Below, piece after piece: positions 1-6,639 of a stretch of 9,833 nt of DNA; position 1 is the stretch's first letter, and each line of letters opens with the position of its first letter. Below the pieces are notes generated by a model. The model made no database searches and was not told where the DNA came from. It saw only the letters and a list, made by a program, of their open reading frames with translations. Source of the stretch: Methylophaga sp. (GTDB lineage: Bacteria; Pseudomonadota; Gammaproteobacteria; Nitrosococcales; Methylophagaceae); contig JABURN010000056.1 in the NCBI GenBank assembly GCA_014762585.1, forward strand, positions 1-9,833. The letters run 5' to 3'. Made by a program: the position numbers and the translations under genes.

Positions 1-28
1 GGCAGCGTCAGAAGGGTAAAAGAGACAG
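1..28. other. Residual Nextera sequencing adapter (not genomic)
   Basis: These 28 bases align without gaps to the last 28 bases of the 33-base Nextera read-1 transposase adapter, which ends in the Tn5 mosaic end. Bases 1-12 (GGCAGCGTCAGA) and 20-28 (AAGAGACAG) are identical. The only mismatches are at 13, 15 and 19, where the adapter has T each time. The reverse-strand SucC reading frame stays open through this stretch but loses all resemblance to SucC exactly at base 28, giving DPVSFTLLT where the family has G-L/M-A-M-x-T-M-D. I read it as an untrimmed adapter at a contig end, with three errors. Confidence 0.9.
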
Positions 29-830
29 GGTCGGCACCATTCACCAGACAGGCGACATTACCATCGAGTGAGATGTAATTGAGACCGAATTCACGGGCAA
101 TCACCTCGGCGTCGTCTTCCTGAGACGGATCAAACATCTCAGCCAGATCGGCGTGACGGAACAGGCCGTTATCATCCAGATTTACCTTGGCATCAACAGC
201 CAGAAGATCGCCCTCGCCCGTCACCACCAGCGGGTTGACTTCCACCAGACTGGCATCGTTTTCGGTAAACAGCTGATACAGATTTTGCATTACCTGCTGC
301 AGTTGTTTGAAAGCTGCACCGCTGAGTCCCAGGAAGAAACCGGCACGGCGGCACTGATAGCTCTGCAGACCCACCACCGGATCCACATACAGGTTAAGAA
401 TCGCATCCGGATCTTCTTCTGCAACCGCTTCAATATCCATTCCACCCTGAGCGGAAATCATGAACACAATACGCTGACTGCTGCGGTCGAGCAGAACGGC
501 GAGATAAATTTCACGCTGAATATCAGTTGGCTTTTCTACCAGTACCTGGTTGACGGGCAAGCCTTCTGCGGTTGTTTGATGAGTAACCAGGCGCTGTCCC
601 AGCATGCCTTGCGCGGCATATTCAACAGCGTCCACGCTGTCTACAACCTTGACACCGCCAGCCTTACCACGGCCACCGGTATGTACCTGGGCTTTGACTA
701 CCCAGCGTTCACCGGTCAGTAATTCAGCGGCCTGTCTGGCCTCAGCAGCATCAGTCACTGCCTGCCCCTGCGGCGTCGGCACGCCGTAGCGGTTAAAGAG
801 TTGTTTAGCCTGAAATTCGTGCAGGTTCAT
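29..830 (-). CDS. sucC: Succinyl-CoA synthetase (ADP-forming) subunit beta, 3' end missing
   Basis: This is the beta subunit of succinate-CoA ligase, which with SucD interconverts succinyl-CoA and succinate with ATP or GTP formation in the cytoplasmic TCA cycle. The frame starts MNLHEFQAKQLF, the standard SucC N-terminus. It continues with the ATP-grasp fold: K46 in VVKAQVH, the nucleotide-binding loop GGRGKAGGVKV (about 52-62), AQGGMDIE (about 127-134) and the metal-binding EVNPLVV (about 197-203). About 267 of the usual ~388 residues are present; the rest, and presumably sucD, lie beyond the left edge. The start is set by the family N-terminus and by AGGA four bases upstream (minus strand, near 835-838). 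The last residue before the adapter is Asp, where the family has Gly (VNGAG), so the final genomic bases may also hold an error. Confidence 0.95.
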
Positions 831-860
831 TATTTCCTGTGCCTTTCCATCATCAATCGC

Positions 861-876
861 ACCGTGTTGCCACGGT
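861..876 (-). promoter_or_regulatory. Hairpin with GCAA loop in the sucC leader
   Basis: On the minus strand this reads ACCGTG-GCAA-CACGGT, a perfect 6-bp stem closed by a GNRA-type tetraloop, ending 30 bases before the sucC start codon. A second pairing (TTGCC at 882-886 with GGCAA at 867-871, minus-strand sense) overlaps it and would exclude it. It could be an mRNA leader structure, a protein-binding dyad, or chance. No T-tract follows, so it is not a terminator. Confidence 0.3.
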
Positions 877-998
877 CATCAGGCAAATCGCTCTGGGACT
901 CGCCATGTAAACCGCATATTTTCTCGCATTAGTCAGACAATTACCACATGCAGACGGCGGTTTGTTCGCCGCCATGAATCCTAAGTTCTCAGGCAGCA

Positions 999-1007
999 TG
1001 CTATAGT
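999..1007 (+). promoter_or_regulatory. Candidate extended -10 promoter for pip-dtd
   Basis: TGC-TATAGT fits the extended -10 pattern TGnTATAAT with one mismatch and faces pip. Transcription would begin near 1013-1015, leaving a short leader of about 24 bases before the ATG at 1038. No good -35 hexamer sits 16-18 bases upstream (TCCTAA-like), which is tolerable for extended -10 promoters. It lies in the only intergenic space upstream of the plus-strand genes. Confidence 0.4.
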
Positions 1008-1037
1008 GCAGGCCGTTAGGGAAAATTGAGCCAAACC

Positions 1038-2003
1038 ATGCGAACGCTTTATCCGGAAATTGAACCTTATCAGACACACGAATTTGCCCACGAAATGCTC
1101 AGTGATGGCCGCCAGCACCGGGTTTATGTCGAGGAATGCGGTAACCCGGATGGTATTCCCGTCATTTTCCTGCACGGTGGACCGGGCTCAGGCTGCCGCC
1201 CGCAGCACCGCAGCTATTTCAACCCGGAAAAATACCGCATTGTGCTGTTCGATCAGCGTGGCTGCGGTCGATCGACGCCCACAGGTGAACTGGAAAATAA
1301 CACTACCGATTATCTGGTGGCCGATATGGAACATATCCGTGAGGCCCTGGGTATTGAAAAATGGCAGCTGTTTGGCGGCTCATGGGGCGCGACGCTGGCC
1401 CTCTGCTATGCTCGCGAATACCCGCAACATGTCAGCTCTATGATACTGCGGGGTACCTTTCTGGGCCGTGCCCAGGATGTTGACTGGGTCTATGCGGAAG
1501 GTGGTGCTTCACGCCTGTTTCCCGAAAACTGGCAACAACTGGTGGCCGATTTGTCAGAATCAGAGAAGCCTCGCCCACTTCGCGCCTACTTCGATAAACT
1601 CACGGACGAAGATGAAGCCGTGCAACTCGCCGCCGCGCAAACTCTGAATGCCTGGGAAGGCACGATTGTCATGCTGCGGGACCATGAGTTTGTGCCGGAT
1701 TTAACGCAGGCACCGGGGCCCTTGGCACACTCCCGTATTCAGTTGCACTATGCCATGAATCATTGCTTTATCGATGACCGGCCCATACTCGACAGTGTTG
1801 CCCAGATGCAGGACATTCCAACCATAGTGATACATGGTCGTTACGATTTGGTCTGCCCGCTGCAGCAGTCCTGGGAACTCAAGCAGGCCTGGCCCAAAAT
1901 TGATCTACGCATTGTGCCCCTGGCCGGTCATGCTGCCGGCGAACCGGGATTGATTGATGCGTTGGTCACCGCCAGTGACGAAATGGCAGAGGTTTTATCA
2001 TGA
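1038..2003 (+). CDS. pip: Proline iminopeptidase (prolyl aminopeptidase)
   Basis: This is a cytoplasmic alpha/beta-hydrolase of peptidase family S33 that removes N-terminal proline from peptides. From the ATG the protein is 321 residues, normal for the family, and starts [11 protein letters not shown] as Pip proteins do. The oxyanion motif HGGPGSG is at 46-52, the nucleophile elbow GGSWG has Ser115, Asp270 lies in HGRYDLVCP, and His298 in AGHAAGEP. So the full Ser-Asp-His triad is present. The His motif is slightly off the usual GHSA-x-EP. A TTG at 1026 is an alternative start four codons upstream: AGGG at 1018-1021 suits it better than the ATG, but the family N-terminus favours 1038. The stop overlaps the dtd start (ATGA), so the two are translationally coupled. 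Confidence 0.93.
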   Translation: MRTLYPEIEPYQTHEFAHEMLSDGRQHRVYVEECGNPDGIPVIFLHGGPGSGCRPQHRSYFNPEKYRIVLFDQRGCGRSTPTGELENNTTDYLVADMEHIREALGIEKWQLFGGSWGATLALCYAREYPQHVSSMILRGTFLGRAQDVDWVYAEGGASRLFPENWQQLVADLSESEKPRPLRAYFDKLTDEDEAVQLAAAQTLNAWEGTIVMLRDHEFVPDLTQAPGPLAHSRIQLHYAMNHCFIDDRPILDSVAQMQDIPTIVIHGRYDLVCPLQQSWELKQAWPKIDLRIVPLAGHAAGEPGLIDALVTASDEMAEVLS

Positions 2004-2440
2004 TTGCCTTGTTACAACGAGTCACTCACGCAGATGTGCATGTCGGCAATAAACAGGTCGCAGAAATTCAACAGGGGCTACTGGTTCTTGTCGGCGTCGA
2101 GAAAGCTGATACTGAAACCGATGCTGATCGTTTACTGGAGCGTATTCTGGGTTACCGGGTATTCAGTGATGATAATGAAAAAATGAACCTGTCGTTGAAG
2201 GATATCCACGGCGGTTTACTGCTGGTACCTCAATTCACTCTGCCGGCCGATACCCGCAAGGGCATGCGCCCGAGTTTTACGCCGGCTGCGCCCCCCGAGC
2301 AGGGAGAAGCCCTGTTTGAATATCTGGTAGGAGAGGCCCGAATAAAACATGCCTCGACTGCCGCCGGTCACTTCGGCGCAGAGATGCAGGTACGACTCAC
2401 TAATGACGGTCCGGTCACTTTCTGGCTGCAAACCCATTGA
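2000..2440 (+). CDS. dtd: D-aminoacyl-tRNA deacylase
   Basis: Dtd hydrolyses D-amino acids (and glycine mischarged on tRNA-Ala) from tRNA, keeping D-residues out of proteins; it acts as a homodimer in the cytoplasm. The 146-residue length is typical. Family marks include [13 protein letters not shown] at the N-terminus, GYRVFSD (51-57), KMNLSL (61-66), [16 protein letters not shown] (78-93) with the conserved Thr80, and NDGPVTFWL (135-143), whose Gly137-Pro138 is the cross-subunit Gly-cisPro chirality filter. The usual SQFTL reads PQFTL, with Pro at position 77. The ATG overlaps the pip stop by four bases and has AGAGG at 1988-1992, seven bases upstream inside pip. Confidence 0.95.
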   Translation: MIALLQRVTHADVHVGNKQVAEIQQGLLVLVGVEKADTETDADRLLERILGYRVFSDDNEKMNLSLKDIHGGLLLVPQFTLPADTRKGMRPSFTPAAPPEQGEALFEYLVGEARIKHASTAAGHFGAEMQVRLTNDGPVTFWLQTH

Positions 2441-2453
2441 AGCGAATTTATTT

Positions 2454-3086
2454 ATGCGAATTTTAAGAAACGTACTGCTTGGTTTTCTACTGCTTACCGT
2501 TGGTATTGTTGCCCTGATGCTGATTCCCTCTCCGCAGGCCCCCGCAGAGAAACCCTGGGAAGTCACGGTGATGCCCGATGGCAACAGCCGCGTTCTGGGG
2601 ATTCATCTGGGACAAACCAACTATAAAACCGCGCAACAACAACTCGGGGAATTCGGTAAAACAGCCCTATTTGTTGATCCTGATGGTAGCCGCAGCGTGG
2701 AGGCTTATTTCGACAGTATCAATCTTGCCGGCCTGTCTGCCAAACTGGTGATGAATCTTGAGGTCGATGAGGACAGACTGCAAGCTATGCAAGCCCGTAC
2801 CGAGGAGGGTGAATATAAACCCAGTGGCGCCTATCAGTATCAACTGAGCGAGCAGGATCGAACCTTCCTGCTGGGCGTTCCGGTGATTGGTCTCACTTAC
2901 ATTCCATCGGTGCGACTGGATCGTGAAATGGTAAAGAGCCGTTTTGGCGAACCGGCACACAGCGAACAGTCAGAAAAGGATGAAAATGGCCGGGTCACTG
3001 AAACCTGGTTTTATCCGGACATTGGCCTCAGCGTAATATTCCAAACTGAGCAGAAAACGCTTTTAGTCTATCGCGCTACGCACTGA
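2454..3086 (+). CDS. Conserved-looking membrane-anchored protein of unknown function
   Basis: I do not recognise this 210-residue protein. Its N-terminus, MRILRN followed by a hydrophobic stretch at about 7-25 and then IPSPQAPAEKPWEV, is an uncleaved anchor or a signal peptide that might be cut after PQA, so the rest probably faces the periplasm. The soluble part is mixed alpha/beta with an acidic, charged surface (for example NLEVDEDRLQAM and SEQSEKDENGRVTETW) and no cysteines. There is no catalytic motif I can name. The phrase WFYPDIGLSVIF near the C-terminus and MPDGNSRVLGIHLG near the N-terminus look like domain ends. It starts 13 bases after the dtd stop and is probably in the pip-dtd transcript; the ribosome site (GAAG) is weak. 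The same frame is open from 2349 inside dtd, but the hydrophobic start and spacing support 2454. Its end overlaps the convergent GGDEF-EAL gene by 11 bp. Confidence 0.8.
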   Translation: MRILRNVLLGFLLLTVGIVALMLIPSPQAPAEKPWEVTVMPDGNSRVLGIHLGQTNYKTAQQQLGEFGKTALFVDPDGSRSVEAYFDSINLAGLSAKLVMNLEVDEDRLQAMQARTEEGEYKPSGAYQYQLSEQDRTFLLGVPVIGLTYIPSVRLDREMVKSRFGEPAHSEQSEKDENGRVTETWFYPDIGLSVIFQTEQKTLLVYRATH

Positions 3087-6000
3087 CCGACTGTTTCACA
3101 AGCGCCATAAAGGCGTCCTTATCCAGTGGCCGGCTGAGTAAATACCCCTGGGCACGCTGACAGTGATGCTGCTTCAGATAAGTCAGTTGTTCATCGGTCT
3201 CGACGCCTTCCGCTACAACGGTCAGCCCCAGACTTTTCGACATCGCCATAATGGCATCAACGATGGCGGCATCTTCTTTGTCGGTGGTGAGATCGCGGAT
3301 AAAGGAACTGTCGATTTTCAGCACATTCAGCGGGAACTGTTTGAGGTAAGACAGTGAAGAATAGCCGGTGCCAAAGTCATCAATCGCGAGGTTAATTCCC
3401 ATCTGGCTCAACTCCCTCAGCGTGAGTGTGGCAAGCTGGGTATCCTCCATCAGCATGCTTTCTGTGATTTCCAGTTCCAGATTCGCCGCCGGCATGCCGT
3501 TTCGCTTCAGTAAGCGCCGTATATCTGAAGCGAGATTCCCCCCCTTGAACTGACGACCTGAGAGGTTGACCGCCATCATGAACTCAGCCGGTAATGCCTC
3601 TTTCAATTCCAGATAGGTCTCGCAGGCCTGACTTAATACCCGTTCGCCTACCAGTCCAATCAACCCGGTATCTTCGAGGATAGGAACAAAACGCGCTGGC
3701 GAGACTTCACCCCACTCCGGGTTATGCCAGCGCAGCAGCGCCTCAGCACCGACCATTTGACCGGAATCAAGGTCATACTGAGCCTGGTAATGCAGGAACA
3801 ACTCGTTGTTCTCAACTGCCCGCCGTAACGCTGTCTCCATCACCAGCCTCTCGGCAGCCTCGGCATTCATTTCCATGGAATAGAACTGAAAGTTATTACG
3901 CCCCAGTTTCTTGGCATGATACATGGCCGCATCAGCATTACGGATCAACATATCAACATCGCGGCCATCGGCCGGATACAGGCTGACACCGATACTGGGG
4001 CTGATTGTCACTTCAGTGGATTCAATACTGTAAGGCTGCGACATCGCAGCGATAACTTTTTCTGCCACCTTGCCGACATATTCGGCCGAACGCACTTCCT
4101 CCAGCAATAAGGTAAACTCATCACCACCCAGCCTGGCCACGGTGTCCCCCTCTCGCAGACAGGACTTGATCCGTGAAGCTGCCTCTTTCAGCAACATATC
4201 CCCGGCGCGGTGCCCCAGAGAATCGTTAATGGTTTTGAAATGATCCAGATCGAGGAAAAACACCGCCAGTCGTCCGCCGCTGCGATGAGCCCTGTGAATG
4301 GCATGCTCAACCCGATCATTGAACACATTACGGTTCGGCAGACCGGTTAAGGCGTCAACACTGGCAAGGCGGGTCAGATACTCTTCATTTTCACGCTGCT
4401 TGGTGACATCTTCAAACAGCCAGATAGTACCGTCCATTGGCTTAGCCGGGTCAATCGCCTTGCCTGAGATCGCACACCAGAATTTACTGCCATCAGCTTT
4501 GACCAGTTCCAACTGTGCCTCATGGCTGTCACCGGAAGTGAGTGCAGAATAGGCCTGTTCGCCAAATTGCAGATAGGCCTGCTGATTGGGATAAAAAAAC
4601 GCGGTGCTCTGACCGATAAGCTGCTCCCTGCCCACACCGAATAACTGTTCAAAACGCTGGTTGACCCGGACAAACTGGCGATCACGAATAAAGGCGATGC
4701 CGATAATGGCATTTTCCAGAATCGCATTCTGTTCCACCGATAGTTGCTGTAGCCTCTGATCGGCCTGTTTCCAGGCAGTGACATCTGATATCACACATAC
4801 CCAGGTATCGGACTGTCCATTATTGATGCGACTCAGTGACACCCACATTGAGAGCGCGCTGCCATCCAGGCGTTGACCTTCAAACTCCGGATTCTCCGCC
4901 ACCCTTTCTGCCAGGGCCTGAACCGAATCGATTGCCTGTGACTGACTGAAGAAAGTCAGCACGCTCTGCCCGCTCAAGTCGCTGAATGAGGCACCCAATA
5001 TCTGCTCCGCGGCAGGATTCAGATCAATAATGGCCCCGCGATCTGTCAGGGTCAGAATCGCTTCAGGTACCCCATTGAGAATCGCTTGTATGTGTTGCTG
5101 ACGAGTCTGCAAAGACAGTCTGGCCTCATTCAGGGCGCTGATTGTCTGTTCAGTGTTCTCCGCGAACTGATTAAAGTCGCGCGCCAGCAGTGAAAATTCA
5201 TTTTTGGCGCCGGGCACACTCATTCTGGTATCAAATTTTCCCTCGGCCAGAGCGTGGATAGAATGCCGGATATTTATCAATGGTGACTGAATCTGCCGAA
5301 ATAACCGCCAGGCAATGAATATCATGGCAAAGCTAATCATCAGACTGAGAAAGATAATTCGCCAACGCGTGCTCTCTGCTTGTTGCACATTGGCACTGAT
5401 GCTTGCTGAGGTTTGCGCCGAAACGTCAGCGGCGACCTGGTTGATTTGTTCTGTCAGTACTTCCATTACTGACATTGAGGAGGCGGCGGTCTGTGCCAAC
5501 AGAGCACGGGCAAGCCAATATTCTTGCTGCTGTTTCAACAGACCTTGTTCACCACTGAGCAGTTCAATCAACACCTTTGTTTCATTGCGGATTTGAGCCA
5601 GTTGACGTGATAACTCAGGCCGGCTCAGCAGTGCTTCAGAAAGCAGACTGAATTGCTGCTCAAGCTCTTTTTCCAGTGTGGGCAGACGTGCTGTGAGCTG
5701 CTCTAAATCCTGGTCACTGACAGCCAGAAAAGATTGGTAGTTGAGCGCGCTGAGCTGGCTGACTGACAATTTAAGCCGCTGTGCCACTGCTTGTCTCGAG
5801 GCTAACTGCCGTTGCCCCAGTTCGGTCGCCAAAAGACTCAACTGCTGCTGCAACTGGGCAGACTGAATATCAATATCCTCACTCTGCTGACGGACTTGCC
5901 GGGTTGAGGTAAGCACATCCTGTTTACGCTGATACAGGTCACTGTCCAGTACCAGAAAGTCCTGATAAAAATCGAACAGGCTGGTAAAAAGCTTTTTCAG

Positions 6001-6327
6001 CTCGGACTCATTATCAAATACTGGCGCCAGGCGTAACCAGTTCTGCAGAAACTGCTGTTCCAGGGCTTCGCGCTGATTGAACTGATTGAGTTGTGGCAGA
6101 TTTTCGCTATCCAGTATCTGCTGCTGACGCTGACTGAATGCGGTGACAACGCTGCTGAGGCGGCGAGTGCTGTCTTCAACGGGTAACAGCTTTTCTGACA
6201 AAACCTGTCGGGATGATTCAATAAGAGAATGGGCATAATTGGCCATCAGAGCCATGATAATGACCACCAACACCGTGGTCCCTGCCCAGAACTGGAGCTG
6301 TTTTTTGATACTCCAGTTTTTAAACAT
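3076..6327 (-). CDS. Membrane sensor with HAMP, two PAS, GGDEF and EAL domains (c-di-GMP turnover)
   Basis: This 1083-residue inner-membrane protein probably makes and/or degrades cyclic di-GMP. In order: TM helix (~14-36); a ~285-residue periplasmic, almost wholly helical Gln- and Leu-rich region (~37-320); TM helix (~323-343); HAMP (~342-395); PAS 1 (~407-522, NGVPEAILTL); PAS 2 (~530-645, ENAIIGIAFI); GGDEF (~645-815); EAL (~827-1075). The GGDEF motif is intact at 734-738, with the inhibitory RxxD site (REGD) five residues before it. The EAL domain keeps EALLRW (862-867), NLSGRQF, ELEITES, IDDFGTGYSS, LKIDSSF, VAEGVE and AQGYLLS, so both activities are possible. The periplasmic part resembles helical-bundle sensors in size and composition; its ligand is unknown. 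I chose the ATG at 6327 because AGGA lies six bases upstream; a TTG at 6351 would add eight residues. It follows ccoS by 55 bp on the same strand and is probably in that operon. Confidence 0.93.
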   Translation of the reverse strand: MFKNWSIKKQLQFWAGTTVLVVIIMALMANYAHSLIESSRQVLSEKLLPVEDSTRRLSSVVTAFSQRQQQILDSENLPQLNQFNQREALEQQFLQNWLRLAPVFDNESELKKLFTSLFDFYQDFLVLDSDLYQRKQDVLTSTRQVRQQSEDIDIQSAQLQQQLSLLATELGQRQLASRQAVAQRLKLSVSQLSALNYQSFLAVSDQDLEQLTARLPTLEKELEQQFSLLSEALLSRPELSRQLAQIRNETKVLIELLSGEQGLLKQQQEYWLARALLAQTAASSMSVMEVLTEQINQVAADVSAQTSASISANVQQAESTRWRIIFLSLMISFAMIFIAWRLFRQIQSPLINIRHSIHALAEGKFDTRMSVPGAKNEFSLLARDFNQFAENTEQTISALNEARLSLQTRQQHIQAILNGVPEAILTLTDRGAIIDLNPAAEQILGASFSDLSGQSVLTFFSQSQAIDSVQALAERVAENPEFEGQRLDGSALSMWVSLSRINNGQSDTWVCVISDVTAWKQADQRLQQLSVEQNAILENAIIGIAFIRDRQFVRVNQRFEQLFGVGREQLIGQSTAFFYPNQQAYLQFGEQAYSALTSGDSHEAQLELVKADGSKFWCAISGKAIDPAKPMDGTIWLFEDVTKQRENEEYLTRLASVDALTGLPNRNVFNDRVEHAIHRAHRSGGRLAVFFLDLDHFKTINDSLGHRAGDMLLKEAASRIKSCLREGDTVARLGGDEFTLLLEEVRSAEYVGKVAEKVIAAMSQPYSIESTEVTISPSIGVSLYPADGRDVDMLIRNADAAMYHAKKLGRNNFQFYSMEMNAEAAERLVMETALRRAVENNELFLHYQAQYDLDSGQMVGAEALLRWHNPEWGEVSPARFVPILEDTGLIGLVGERVLSQACETYLELKEALPAEFMMAVNLSGRQFKGGNLASDIRRLLKRNGMPAANLELEITESMLMEDTQLATLTLRELSQMGINLAIDDFGTGYSSLSYLKQFPLNVLKIDSSFIRDLTTDKEDAAIVDAIMAMSKSLGLTVVAEGVETDEQLTYLKQHHCQRAQGYLLSRPLDKDAFMALVKQSVSA

Positions 6328-6382
6328 CCTGCGTCCTGCCGTCCGTACCAATCATTTGATGCGTTGCTGCAATACCGGCAAA

Positions 6383-6601
6383 TTAAGGTTTGCGAGAAGG
6401 TTTATCAGTGTCATTGTCAGTCTGCTCTTCTCTTACTGTTGTCCGCCCGGCATCCTGTTCTTCGTCGTCATCCATGAGTACCCGGTTGGCAGCACCGTCC
6501 ATATCGTCGTATTGGCCACTGCGCACTGCCCAGAAGAAAACACCGACGCCGATAATACCCAGCAACAGCATGCCCGGCAGTAAACCATATATGACTTCCA
6601 T
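6383..6601 (-). CDS. ccoS: Cbb3-type cytochrome oxidase assembly protein CcoS
   Basis: CcoS (FixS) is a small inner-membrane protein needed for cofactor insertion, notably copper and heme b, into the CcoN subunit of cbb3 oxidase. The 72-residue product has one TM helix (about 6-26, LLPGMLLLGIIGVGVFFWAV), then the family signature FFWAVRSGQYDDMDGAANRVL with an Asp-rich DDDEE. The tail is hydrophilic, acidic and basic, with no predicted fold. It starts 38 bases after the ccoI stop and has GAGGG (6606-6610) four bases upstream. Being last in the ccoGHIS series is the usual arrangement. Confidence 0.95.
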   Translation of the reverse strand: MEVIYGLLPGMLLLGIIGVGVFFWAVRSGQYDDMDGAANRVLMDDDEEQDAGRTTVREEQTDNDTDKPSRKP

Positions 6602-6639
6602 AATACCCTCTATGCAGGAAGCGATTCAGAACAAATAAA

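Noticed and set aside
153..722. A 189-codon plus-strand open frame across sucC
   Set aside because: It lies antisense to the clear SucC frame, has no recognisable product and no ribosome site; it is a shadow.
955..971. CGGCG-GTTTGTT-CGCCG hairpin between sucC and pip as a terminator
   Set aside because: The flanking genes diverge, so no terminator is expected, and there is no T-tract; a 5-bp GC stem easily arises by chance.
3096..3115. GCGCC-ATAAA-GGCGT hairpin after the unknown gene as a terminator
   Set aside because: The stem is only 5 bp including a G-T pair, it is not followed by a T-tract, and it lies within the EAL coding region.
4374..4784. A 136-codon minus-strand open frame inside the GGDEF-EAL gene
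   Set aside because: It is in another frame of the same strand as a gene with fully conserved domains, and has no family resemblance.
6345..6362. ATCA/TGAT palindrome upstream of the GGDEF-EAL gene as an FNR or Anr site
   Set aside because: The FNR site is TTGAT-N4-ATCAA; here the half-sites are in the opposite order and spaced by two bases. I found no convincing FNR site in the window.
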